Below are positions 16,361-24,718 of a stretch of DNA of 64,000 bases, piece by piece. A program made the translations under genes and the position numbers. This DNA comes from Niastella caeni (lineage in GTDB: Bacteria > Bacteroidota > Bacteroidia > Chitinophagales > Chitinophagaceae): assembly GCF_004834005.1 (NCBI RefSeq), contig NZ_STFF01000009.1, positions 26,649 through 90,648 on the forward strand, written 5' to 3'. The notes under the pieces are model-generated. The model was not told the DNA's origin. It saw only the letters and a list, made by a program, of their open reading frames with translations, and ran no database searches. The first letter of the stretch is position 1; every line of letters begins with the position of its first letter.

Positions 16361-17116
16361 TCATTTTACTTCAACTGTATCAAACAGGTCGCGGTCAACC
16401 AGGATACGGCCGCAGTTTTCGCATACGATGATCTTTTTACGCTGGCGGATCTCACTTTGACGTTGTGGTGGGATAGCGTTAAAGCAACCACCGCAGGCAT
16501 CACGCTCAACCGGCACTACGCCCAGGCCGTTACGGTAGTTCTTGCGAATGCGATCGTATGACAACAACAGGCGCTCATCAACTTTCTCACGGGCTTCAGA
16601 AGCCTGTTTATTAAAATGTTTTTCTTCTTTTTCGGTAGTAGCAATGATCTTTTCCAACTCACCTTTCTTGGTATTCAAAACACCTTCTTTGGTGGCGATA
16701 TTCTTTTTCGCTTTGTCGAGCACTACTACTTTCTCGGCAATCTCTTCATTAGCGTCGCGAATGTGTTTTTCAGCCAGCTTTATTTCGAGCTGCTGCATTT
16801 CAATTTCTTTATTGATGGCCTCAAACTCGCGGCTGTTCTTTACGTTCTCACTCTGCTTTTCATATTTCTTGATCAGCGCCTCTGCTTCTTTGATCAGGTT
16901 CTTCTTCTGATTAATAAATTCCTGAATGCCGTTGATCTCCTCTTCGATACGAACCTGGCGTGAATGCAAACCCTGAATTTCATCTTCCAGGTCGCTCACT
17001 TCCATAGGTAACTCTCCTTTCAGGATCTGTATCTCATCGATCTTCGATTCAACCTTCTGCAAAGCAACCAGTGCACTTAATTTTTCTTCTACAGAGTAAT
17101 CTTTAACGTTAGCCAT
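16361..17116 (-). CDS. Coiled-coil zinc-ribbon protein (C4-type, DUF164-like)
   Basis: A 251-residue protein with long coiled coil over about residues 10-180, rich in Glu and Lys (QIEEEINGIQEFINQKKNLI and similar), and a C-terminal zinc ribbon with CGGCFNAIPP and CENCGRIL as paired CxxC motifs. The family is often encoded beside Nif3/DUF34 proteins, as it is here (next gene upstream, gap about 100 bases). The precise role is unknown; nucleic-acid or protein binding is inferred from the zinc ribbon. A strong terminator ends the unit. Confidence 0.9.
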   Translation of the reverse strand: MANVKDYSVEEKLSALVALQKVESKIDEIQILKGELPMEVSDLEDEIQGLHSRQVRIEEEINGIQEFINQKKNLIKEAEALIKKYEKQSENVKNSREFEAINKEIEMQQLEIKLAEKHIRDANEEIAEKVVVLDKAKKNIATKEGVLNTKKGELEKIIATTEKEEKHFNKQASEAREKVDERLLLSYDRIRKNYRNGLGVVPVERDACGGCFNAIPPQRQSEIRQRKKIIVCENCGRILVDRDLFDTVEVK

Positions 17117-17217
17117 AAATAAATTTATAGTTTGTTGTTTATGGTTTGAAGTTGGTTCCCGGCTTTACCATCCCTGATGGATCTTTTGTTGCGTCGCACA
17201 CTTCAGCGTTCTGGTCA

Positions 17218-18318
17218 CTAATCAACAAAATAATGTACAGGATTGGTTTTTAAAGCCGTTTTAAGGACGGCAAAGGTAGGGAATTTTTCCTGCAAAACTC
17301 CAGCCAGTAAATCTATGGTAAATTGCTCACTTTCAAAATGCCCAATATCGGCTATTATCAGCCGGCCATTGGCATCAAAAAACTCGTGGTATTTCATATC
17401 GCCTGTAATATAGATGTCAGCCCCAACGGCTAATGCTTTGGAAACCAAGAAACTACCTGCGCCGCCACATAAAGCCACCTTCTTCACCGGCCGGCCCAGC
17501 AGGGCGGTATGCCTGATCAACGACAGGCCAAATACCTGCTTTAATTGTTTCAAAAAAGCGGTTTCCGGTATGGCATCCCGCAATTCACCTACCAGCCCCG
17601 AACCAATGCCGGGATGGGTATTGGCCAGGTCAACCACATCGTATGCCACTTCTTCGTAAGGATGGGCCGTGCGCAAAGCCCGCACCATAGCTGTTTGCAG
17701 GTAGGCCGGAAAAATGACCTCAATCTTTTGTTCCTGTTCGTAATGCCGCTCCCCTTGTTCGCCAACAAAGGGATTGGTTCCCTCCCCGGCTTTAAAAGTA
17801 CCCGTCCCTTCTACCCCAAAACTGCATTCATCATAATTTCCAATATTTCCGCCGCCGGCTTCAAATAAAGCCGCCCGAACCGATTCCACATGTTCAACGG
17901 GCACAAAAGTGAACAATTTTCTGAGCGTGGCTTCCTTTGGCGCCAGGATCTTCCGGTTTACCAGTCCCAGTTTATTGGCCATCATCCCATTAACACCAGC
18001 TATTACGTTATCCAGGTTGGTATGAATGGCATAGATCGCAATATCATTCTTGATGGCTGTTATGATGGTCTTTTCTACATAATTTCTGCCCGTGATCTTC
18101 TTTAACCCGCCAAAAATGATGGGGTGATGCGCCACTACCAGGTTACAACCGCGTTGAATGGCCTCTTTGATCACTTCTTCCGTGGCATCGAGAGTGCAAA
18201 GAGCGCCGGTGCAGGTCCAGCCGGCATTGCCGGTCAATAGCCCGGCATTATCATAACTTTCCTGTAAGGAAGGCGGGGCAATGGATTCGAGCAAGGCAAC
18301 GATATCGGCAATTTTCAT
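17218..18318 (-). CDS. Nif3-like dinuclear metal centre protein (DUF34)
   Basis: A 366-residue protein from the ATG at 18318 (MKIADIVALLESIAPPSLQE, then SYDNAGLLTGN), the usual Nif3 N-terminus; the longer frame to 18402 adds an unrelated hydrophobic stretch and is rejected. Metal-binding signatures include VVAHHPIIFGGLK, AIHTNLDNVIAGVN and, near the C-terminus, DIGHFESEQF. The central ~150 residues form the inserted PII-like domain seen in the longer Nif3 proteins (AHPYEEVAYDVV). Biochemical role is not firmly established; GTP cyclohydrolase-like or metal-chaperone roles have been proposed. Confidence 0.92.
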   Translation of the reverse strand: MKIADIVALLESIAPPSLQESYDNAGLLTGNAGWTCTGALCTLDATEEVIKEAIQRGCNLVVAHHPIIFGGLKKITGRNYVEKTIITAIKNDIAIYAIHTNLDNVIAGVNGMMANKLGLVNRKILAPKEATLRKLFTFVPVEHVESVRAALFEAGGGNIGNYDECSFGVEGTGTFKAGEGTNPFVGEQGERHYEQEQKIEVIFPAYLQTAMVRALRTAHPYEEVAYDVVDLANTHPGIGSGLVGELRDAIPETAFLKQLKQVFGLSLIRHTALLGRPVKKVALCGGAGSFLVSKALAVGADIYITGDMKYHEFFDANGRLIIADIGHFESEQFTIDLLAGVLQEKFPTFAVLKTALKTNPVHYFVD

Positions 18319-18516
18319 CTGAAAATGATTATTATGTTTTGGCCAGATGGATGATTGAAACCAAAGATAGTAGATAGCAGGCGCAATTATTATGTAGGGC
18401 AATGAACCAGGAATACCGGTTTGTTAACAAATTAAATAATGACATCAAGGCATGTTAATTGCAGGTATTTGTTACTTTAATGAATTAATGACACTAACTA
18501 CACCTTAACTATAACT

Positions 18517-19092
18517 ATGCGGGCAACCTGGATAATCTTATTAATCATGGTCATTGCCGGTACCGGCATGTACTTTTGGTTTTCACGTAAACCCAAACCG
18601 GCCAACCACGATACCATTGTTTTTAAAAACACAGCCGATTCAATTATACAAAAGATGCAGGTTTACCTGGCTGATGATCCTAAAGAGGTGATGTACCTGG
18701 ATAGTGTTTGGATGCAATCAGACTCTACCCCGCTGAAGCGGGTGCTTAATGGTGTTGATCAGGATACCATGAGCAAGCAGTACTCAAACCTTACGTTGTT
18801 CCTCGCCTATGATCATCAATCATTTTATGATCTGGAATTGAAGAAGCCCAATCCAAAACTTGCATATACCATCAGCCTTGAAGTGGAGCCTATGAGTGAT
18901 AGCGATACCCTTATAGTAGATGGATTGATCACACCTCAGGAAGGTGATGCTATGCACTTTGCAAGCCCCATGATGAAAATGCATTCCCGGTTTATTATTA
19001 CCTATAATCATAAGTTGCCGCAACCTCCGCCCGATTCAACTTCTATAAAAGGACATGATCCTAATAAGACCATTACCATATTAAAGAATTAA
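18517..19092 (+). CDS. Membrane-anchored protein of unknown function
   Basis: A 191-residue protein with one N-terminal transmembrane helix (about residues 4-22) followed by a soluble region, probably periplasmic. I recognise no domain. The soluble part is acidic and Asp-rich, with a Pro-rich stretch near the end (KLPQPPPDSTS). It stands alone on the plus strand between the divergent Nif3 gene and the HTH gene, and the upstream spacer is AT-rich. Confidence 0.6.
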   Translation: MRATWIILLIMVIAGTGMYFWFSRKPKPANHDTIVFKNTADSIIQKMQVYLADDPKEVMYLDSVWMQSDSTPLKRVLNGVDQDTMSKQYSNLTLFLAYDHQSFYDLELKKPNPKLAYTISLEVEPMSDSDTLIVDGLITPQEGDAMHFASPMMKMHSRFIITYNHKLPQPPPDSTSIKGHDPNKTITILKN

Positions 19093-19458
19093 CAAGGGAT
19101 TGCTGATTTTAGGATTTCGTGATCTTGAGACCGGGTGCCTGTGATTTTAAGATGGAATTTGGTTCTTACAATTATCTTCTGTGATTTTTTATTAATACAA
19201 TTTTATTTGAATAAAAATAAAATCACATTTTTTTAAATTATAACCCGTTAGGATACCCTATCAATCTTTATCAATCATATTAAAAAGGCTTATGATCTCA
19301 TAAGGCAAATTGATATAAACAAGTGTCCACGGGTAGACAGATAGTACTCTTTTATCAACATTATGGTATCAAATAGGGGTACAACGCCTTCTTTTATGTT
19401 ATTTCGCATTTGAATCACTTAGTGCAATCTTAACCCTAAGCAAAATTCCCTAAATCCC
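19093..19458. other. AT-rich spacer between two plus-strand genes
   Basis: The first ~80 bases carry repeat words of the GATTTTAGGATTTCGTGATC type seen at 27430-27547 and 61200-61480. Near 19185-19230 is a T/A-rich inverted segment (TTTTATTTGAATAAAA and flanks) that could form a weak hairpin. No open reading frame or convincing promoter was found in the remainder. Confidence 0.4.
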
Positions 19459-20208
19459 ATGAAAAGGATCACAAAACCCTTTTGTGTTATTTATGTATTG
19501 CATTTACTCCCTTATCACATTGCAGAGACCTCTATGTGGCAGGCAGCTATTGTATTGCTGTTGCTCATCATGGTTTCAGTGAGTATTATATTGCATTACA
19601 GATATAAAAAAATGAAGGTGCGTATACACATTGAACGGGAAGCCGCTTTTCTGGAAGCTCGCCGCATGGTGGAGATGGAAAAGCAGAAGGCCTTTCAACA
19701 AGCCAATAAACTTATTGAAGAGAAAAAGGCAATGGCCGTTCAACAGGCGCAGGAAATTATTGAAAAGGCAAAAGAAGAAGCCAGGCAGTTGCAGGCCCAG
19801 GTTACCACTACATCGGTGATGCTGGCCAACAAAACAGATTACCTGATGCAATTGCAGGAAAAATTAAAGACCTCTGACAATAACGAATACAAGCGCATCG
19901 CTAAAGAGATAAAGACCAACCTCACAGAATCTGATCACTGGGCCGATTTTATAAAGAACTTCAACCTGCTGCATGCGCATTATGTTGATAACATCACACT
20001 ACGGCATCCCGATCTCACCTCCAATGAAGTGCGGCTGATCTGTTTTATTCTTTCCGGATTAAGCAATAAAGAGATCGCGGGTATATTTTCAGTAGAACCT
20101 GAGAGCGTTAAAAAAGCGCGTTACCGCCTTAAGAAAAAGCTGAACCTGGCAGAAGACGAGAGCCTTGGTTTCTATTTACAAAACTTAAGACTTAAGAATG
20201 TAGGATAG
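19459..20208 (+). CDS. Membrane-tethered coiled-coil protein with LuxR-type HTH
   Basis: A 249-residue protein with two hydrophobic segments at the N-terminus (residues ~8-20 and ~26-47), a coiled coil at about 50-120 (KAFQQANKLIEEKKAMAVQQ and onward) and a C-terminal LuxR-type helix-turn-helix: LTSNEVRLICFILSGLSNKE, then IAGIFSVEPESVKKARYRLK. This matches the output half of Bacteroidota TPR/membrane/HTH regulators but without the periplasmic sensor part, so it may sense membrane state or a partner, or be a shortened relative. An alternative start at 19534 would remove the first hydrophobic stretch. Target genes are unknown. Confidence 0.75.
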   Translation: MKRITKPFCVIYVLHLLPYHIAETSMWQAAIVLLLLIMVSVSIILHYRYKKMKVRIHIEREAAFLEARRMVEMEKQKAFQQANKLIEEKKAMAVQQAQEIIEKAKEEARQLQAQVTTTSVMLANKTDYLMQLQEKLKTSDNNEYKRIAKEIKTNLTESDHWADFIKNFNLLHAHYVDNITLRHPDLTSNEVRLICFILSGLSNKEIAGIFSVEPESVKKARYRLKKKLNLAEDESLGFYLQNLRLKNVG

Positions 20209-20690
20209 AATGCAGAATTAGCTAATCCCGACAAATCGGGACAAGTTGTGATAATGGAATAAAGCTACACGCTTCACGCTGCAAGCCAATACAGCCTTAA
20301 GCTACAAGGCTAAAGCTGAAAGCTTTACCTGCCTGCTACTCAGCATTCACTATCGGCTAATTGTTATTGGCTTTGGGCTTTAAGCTTGCCTATTACACAT
20401 TGCCCATTGAAAACTACCCATTGGTTCTTCCTCGTTGCCTTTATGCCTTGTTGCCTTGTTGCCTTTATGCCTTGTTGCCTTATTCTTGCGCGCAGTGCGC
20501 AGCGTGAAGCTCGCCTTGCCTATTGCAAATTGCCCATTGCTTATTGTTTTTCCTTCATGCGTATAGCCTGTAGCTTGAAGCTCTCCTATTGACCCTTCCT
20601 CGTTGCCTTTATGCCTTTATGCCTTTATGCCTCGTTGCCTTGTTGCCTTTATACCTCGTTGCCTCCCTCTCGCATTTCATTTAAATATAT
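20209..20690. repeat. Repeat-dense spacer with hairpin element and two octamer arrays
   Basis: The hairpin element stands at 20217-20254 (CCCGACAAATCGGGACAAG, then TTGTG). It is followed by GCTTGAAGC-like words at 20255-20400 and two tandem arrays of the octamer CCTYRTTG: 20427-20482, about seven units, and 20596-20668, about eight to nine units. A GCGCGCAGTGCGCAGCGTG segment lies between the arrays. An apparent 68-residue open frame here merely translates the octamers and is not a gene. Confidence 0.7.
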
Positions 20691-21120
20691 ATAACGCAAA
20701 CGAACACCCTGGTATCATTATTGCAGTACTATAAATACCTCAAACTTTCTTTTTTATATTAATTGCACTTCTTCTATATAACTCTACCATTACCTGCTAA
20801 ATAGAAAAAAGGTCACCCTCTGGTACCCTTTTACCGGGACCTGTATCCACTTGTTGTCCGCCTCATTTACTTCTCTTTTACACTTTTCGTTGCCATTTTT
20901 ACGTCGCAGATGAGCATTTGCTAATTCTAATCCAACATTCCTTCGAGAAACTCTTTGTTCAATATTCCCATGACTTTTTGAAATCCTTATATCGCTTTTT
21001 GGGTACGACGCAATGAAGGTTGCCTTCGATACCAGATATTCCAATAGTATGAAATATCCTAAACCCGGTATCTGTGGAGCCCTAATTCAATGTCTTTGAA
21101 ACCCATTTAGGTTCAATGTT
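20691..21120. other. Spacer without recognisable gene
   Basis: AT-rich sequence. A minus-strand open frame of 84 codons (20790-21044) has no recognisable domain, no visible promoter and a composition unlike neighbouring genes, so it is not called. Nothing else stands out until the hairpins that begin at 21139. Confidence 0.3.
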
Positions 21121-21138
21121 CTATTCCTGGAAAAAATG

Positions 21139-21203
21139 GCCTGGTATAACCAGGCAGGTTTTGAGGGTTTACAAAGTGGTGGTATCTACCACCGCTTTTT
21201 TTT
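21139..21203 (+). ncRNA. Tandem hairpins with terminator: candidate leader or small RNA
   Basis: Two hairpins follow each other: GCCTGGT-ATA-ACCAGGC (21139-21155), then a terminator with GGTGGT-ATCT-ACCACC extended by a wobble and a G-C pair (21176-21195) and eight T residues (21196-21203). The next start codon is only 20 bases on, at 21224. So this is either the 3' end of a small RNA or a transcription attenuator of that gene. No clear upstream promoter was identified. Confidence 0.5.
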
Positions 21204-21223
21204 ATCACTTTATAATTCATTTT

Positions 21224-21541
21224 ATGAAGACAAACCAGCTACGAATTGGTAAATATGTAATGATAAATGAGATGCCGATATTATTTCCACTCGAGATAAT
21301 GCATAGTGATGTAGTGCAACAAGCGCAGTCAGCCGGTTTTTTTGTAATGCGCGTTACTGCATATGGTATAGACGTATACTGCTGGGGTGAAAGTACCAGT
21401 TTAAACCTGCAAAGCAACCAAACGCAGGATGCCCGAATCATTAAAGAATTCATTGGTAATATTTCGGAAGTATCACACAGATTTGGCAATACGGCCAAGC
21501 CTGGTGTACAACCGGGCGTAACAGCAAACAGCCCCGCATAA
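21224..21541 (+). CDS. Conserved-looking small hypothetical protein
   Basis: About 105 residues from the ATG at 21224. The open frame extends upstream to 21116, but that part would run through a terminator-like hairpin, so the shorter form is chosen. I recognise no family. It looks cytosolic, with no signal peptide or membrane helix (MKTNQLRIGKYVMINEMPIL opening; WGESTSLNLQSNQ in the middle; Pro/Gly/Ala-rich tail). The stop codon lies within the terminator hairpin that follows. Confidence 0.5.
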   Translation: MKTNQLRIGKYVMINEMPILFPLEIMHSDVVQQAQSAGFFVMRVTAYGIDVYCWGESTSLNLQSNQTQDARIIKEFIGNISEVSHRFGNTAKPGVQPGVTANSPA

Positions 21542-21553
21542 AACGGGGCTGTT
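21527..21553. terminator. Bidirectional terminator overlapping a stop codon
   Basis: A perfect 10-pair stem (AACAGCCCCG at 21527-21536 with CGGGGCTGTT at 21544-21553) and a loop CATAAAA. The TAA stop of the upstream gene is in the loop. It separates convergent genes, and T residues follow shortly after on the plus strand. Confidence 0.75.
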
Positions 21554-21573
21554 CATTTTTATAAGCGATCTTC

Positions 21574-24057
21574 TTATTCAATGATCTTTTCTACCCTGGT
21601 CAGCTGACCATCTTCATTCATCCCTTCCAAAATGATGCGCAAACGTTTCGTTACATCATTATTAAAGAAGCTCAGGGTTATTTTATGATTGTTCTTGTCG
21701 GTAAGTAAATAAGGCGCCCAGAATAACGTTGAGCGTATGTCGGGCAGTTCATTTTGTGCCACATCCTTGCTATAATCGGGAGAATAAAATTCCTTAGGCG
21801 TAGCATAACCGGTCAACCGGCTTTTATCGAGCCCACCTACACTGGAAGCAGCCGATGTATTATCGCCGCCTTTTTTTGTATAAATGGCAATGGCGCCACC
21901 AGCGCCGCCGCCTACAGCGCCGAAGAATGGCGGACGGAATGCTTTTACATAAGCGATATCGGTAACCGGGATGTTTTCTATTGCACTTACATCAACCGGC
22001 ATTTCATTTAAAAACAATGAGGGCGTTGCGCCACGCCATTGCAACTGCGAACCTCCACCACCAGTAGTGATCTGCAAACCGGCCACCCGGCCTTGCAGGT
22101 AACTGAAAATGTTAAATGCGCCCAACGCAGAAACATCGTCGGTCAAATCAAAAGTAGTTGCATCGCCGCCCGAAAATAAACCACTGGTATATCGCTCGTC
22201 CATTTGTTGTTGCTTGCTCTTTTGTTTTGCCTTCACGGTAACGGTTTCCAGCACTTTCACTTTCTTCTCCAGTTCAGGTCTTATCCGATCTGCTTCCGTA
22301 GCAAAAAATTTACCTCTATTCAGCAGGCTTGTATCCAGTGGCATGGGAACACGCCAGGCCGTATCGGGCTTAATGACCCCTCCACTTTTCAAGGTTCCGT
22401 TGCTGAAATTAACAATGGCTTTATTGGCAAGGTGCTTACTGTTATTAAATTGGTAAAACACCTGCACTGTATCATAGAACACCAACCCATCCTGCCTAAA
22501 CCTGCCGCTGGAATCCATTGTGAGGAAGAACAACTGACGGGATGAATCTTTAGCCTGAATGAAAACATTCAGTTGGGTATTCTTAGGGACCTGGCTGGGC
22601 AGCACACCCGTTAAATTAGCGTTGAGCGATAAATAATTTTCCCGTGGAAATTTTATCACCGGTAATTTACCTGCGGCCAGATCGTCCCATTTAAACCGGC
22701 GCCAACCATTGGTGAGCATAACCAGGTCGAGGTGCGATCGTACCGTATCATCATTACCTGTGAAGTAGTAATATGGATTGTTAATATAACCGCGCAGATC
22801 GCCACTCAATAATAAATGTGATACAATGTTATCAGCATCGGGATCTGCTTTGCTTAATCCTGCATCGGTTATGGCAATGCTCAGGTTAGCTTTCAATGTA
22901 TCGGGGACATCTATCACCAGTGTATTCTTGCCACGTCTGTCTGTATTCCTGGTGATGGGGACCACACGGGTCGTAAAGAAATAATCTTCCTTGTTCACAA
23001 ACGCAATACGTTCCGCTTGTGGTTTCCAATCTGCATCAAACAAGGTCATTTGTATCATTCCCGTTGGGATGCCATCGAGCGGAATGGAACCGCTGACCAT
23101 AAAATTTTGCTGCAAATTCAACCGCGCTTTATACACAACCTGCGAATTAAAATAACCCAGCAGGTACAGGGTTTTTAAATTGTCTGGCGCATCAGCTGTT
23201 CGTTTGATAATAAATGCCTCCCGGTTACCCGTAGAAGCACATTGCATTATTACACCACCTGGTTTCGCAGTGGGCAATGGTGTTTTACGTGTTTGCTTTT
23301 TTTCATCCTGCCATTCAGCATAATATGTTTTACCGGCTTGCGGCTCTATGGTAAAACGGCCCATGCCATCATGCACCGTACCAAAGTTAGCTACTGTTGC
23401 ACCTGCAGCATCCTTAATAGTACCCTGGGCCGATACCGGCAATCCATATACATCTGTCACTTTCACAGCTACTACCGATTCAAGTCCGGTTACCAGGTCG
23501 CCGCCTTCAGGGAAGAAGCGCAGGGTAGCAACCGGTATGCTATTGCTGCTGGCTGCAGCAGTAGTTTGCTTCGCAGCGGTTGTAGTACCAGCGGCAGTGG
23601 CCCCGCCTTGCGGGGGCGTCTGTGCTGTTGTTTTATTTAAAATGCGGATGGTTTTGCTGAATAAAAAAGTGGTATCAAAATTCAGCATCCATGTTGTATA
23701 AGCCCGGAAAACGATCGTCGGCGGAAGATTGGCCGGCAAGTCAAAATGCCCTGCAGATGTGCCTTCATAAATAGGCATGATCTTTTGTTGTAATACCTTG
23801 CCCGACTGATCGAGCAGTTCGGCATAGAAGTTCCTGCTGATGGGCGAGGGTATGATACCGGTAAATAAATACGATTTGAACCAGATGGTTTCGCCGGTAT
23901 TATAAGCCGGCTTATCAAAATGAACATATATTTTCTCCTGCGGAAATCTTTCTCCATATACATTCACCATGGAATCGATCTGCTGTGCACCGGCCCCTAA
24001 ACCGGTAAAAATTAAAGCCAAAGCAATCAGGGTTCTATAATAACGCGTGCAATTCAT
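21574..24057 (-). CDS. Exported MG2-domain protein with TonB-receptor plug-like domain
   Basis: An 827-residue protein with signal peptide (ALALIFTGLGAGAQ). Residues ~30-130 look like an alpha-2-macroglobulin MG2 domain (EKIYVHFDKPAYNTGETIWF, then KSYLF), followed by Ig-like beta segments. From about residue 640 comes a TonB-dependent receptor plug-like region: DDVSALGAFNIFSYLQGRVA, GLQITTGGG, RGATPSLFLNEMPVDVSAIE and a Gly/Ala-rich stretch with IAIYTKKGG. There is no outer-membrane barrel, so it is not a transporter on its own. Such proteins are common in Bacteroidota without established function. An adaptor or surface-structure role is inference. Confidence 0.8.
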   Translation of the reverse strand: MNCTRYYRTLIALALIFTGLGAGAQQIDSMVNVYGERFPQEKIYVHFDKPAYNTGETIWFKSYLFTGIIPSPISRNFYAELLDQSGKVLQQKIMPIYEGTSAGHFDLPANLPPTIVFRAYTTWMLNFDTTFLFSKTIRILNKTTAQTPPQGGATAAGTTTAAKQTTAAASSNSIPVATLRFFPEGGDLVTGLESVVAVKVTDVYGLPVSAQGTIKDAAGATVANFGTVHDGMGRFTIEPQAGKTYYAEWQDEKKQTRKTPLPTAKPGGVIMQCASTGNREAFIIKRTADAPDNLKTLYLLGYFNSQVVYKARLNLQQNFMVSGSIPLDGIPTGMIQMTLFDADWKPQAERIAFVNKEDYFFTTRVVPITRNTDRRGKNTLVIDVPDTLKANLSIAITDAGLSKADPDADNIVSHLLLSGDLRGYINNPYYYFTGNDDTVRSHLDLVMLTNGWRRFKWDDLAAGKLPVIKFPRENYLSLNANLTGVLPSQVPKNTQLNVFIQAKDSSRQLFFLTMDSSGRFRQDGLVFYDTVQVFYQFNNSKHLANKAIVNFSNGTLKSGGVIKPDTAWRVPMPLDTSLLNRGKFFATEADRIRPELEKKVKVLETVTVKAKQKSKQQQMDERYTSGLFSGGDATTFDLTDDVSALGAFNIFSYLQGRVAGLQITTGGGGSQLQWRGATPSLFLNEMPVDVSAIENIPVTDIAYVKAFRPPFFGAVGGGAGGAIAIYTKKGGDNTSAASSVGGLDKSRLTGYATPKEFYSPDYSKDVAQNELPDIRSTLFWAPYLLTDKNNHKITLSFFNNDVTKRLRIILEGMNEDGQLTRVEKIIE

Positions 24058-24177
24058 GGGGCAATTTAACTTTTAACAAATTAATGGCTTTCACAGCTTA
24101 AAATTGATAAAATTTTGTCTATGAATTGTTAAAGAAACCTACATTAAAGCAATTTTTAATTTAATCCCAAGCCCTTT

Positions 24178-24561
24178 TTATAAAATAGGCACCGGTCGTT
24201 TGTTTTCATCAACAGCCACCAGGGTAAAAGTGCCACTAATGGCTTTGTCGCGTTCGAAGGAATACATTTCTTCAATAAATATTTCAACCAGCACCCGCAC
24301 GCTGGATTTACCGGTATGAATCACTTTTCCAATTAATTCAATGATGGTGCCCGCCGGTATAGACCTGGTAAAATCTATTTTATCCGACGATACCGTTACC
24401 ATTCGTTTCCGGGCAAACCGGGTAGCGGCAATAAATGCAACTTCATCCATTAAAGCCATGGCAGTTCCGCCAAACAAAGTGTCGTAATGATTGGTTGTAT
24501 TGGGAAATACAGCTTTGAAGATGCGGGTTTCGGATTGCTGGATCTTTTGTTCGATAGTCAT
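24178..24561 (-). CDS. Acyl-CoA thioesterase, hotdog fold (YciA-like)
   Basis: A 127-residue single-hotdog thioesterase that hydrolyses acyl-CoA to free acid and CoA in the cytosol. NHYDTLFGGTAMALMDEVAF contains the catalytic Asp/Glu region typical of the YciA/BACH group, and VSSDKIDFTRSIPAGTIIEL with GKVIHTGKSSVRVLVEIF matches the family's strand pattern. Length is normal. The substrate chain length cannot be told from sequence. A long inverted repeat and the metE gene lie upstream on the same strand. Confidence 0.9.
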   Translation of the reverse strand: MTIEQKIQQSETRIFKAVFPNTTNHYDTLFGGTAMALMDEVAFIAATRFARKRMVTVSSDKIDFTRSIPAGTIIELIGKVIHTGKSSVRVLVEIFIEEMYSFERDKAISGTFTLVAVDENKRPVPIL

Positions 24562-24610
24562 TGTTGAACGCTATAAGTTAATGAATGCGACAAGATCGCG
24601 ATTTAATAAG

Positions 24611-24692
24611 AACAGTTACAGGTTACAAGGTACAGGTTACAGGGCTACTAATAGCCCTTCCTTGTAACCCAGAAACCTGGAACCTGTAACTG
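24611..24692 (-). repeat. Inverted repeat at the 3' end of metE
   Basis: Nested pairings: CAGTTACAGG (24613-24622) with CCTGTAACTG (24683-24692), GGTTACAAGG (24621-24630) with CCTTGTAACC (24660-24669), and the central AGGGCTA/TAGCCCT hairpin (24641-24658). The arms are built from the words ACAGGTTAC and AACCTGGAACCTG. It lies just after the metE stop and probably works as its terminator or mRNA 3' end. Confidence 0.6.
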
Positions 24693-24718
24693 AAACCTGG
24701 CAACAGAATGCTATTACA

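Noticed and set aside
20386..20592. 68-codon open frame in the repeat-dense spacer
   Set aside because: The product is repeats of LVAFMPCC, which is simply the translation of the octamer array.
20209..20690. CRISPR array in the octamer region
   Set aside because: The unit is 8 bases with no unique spacers and no cas gene is present; it is a simple tandem repeat.
20790..21044. 84-codon minus-strand open frame
   Set aside because: No domain, no promoter or start context, and unusual composition for the window; kept as spacer.
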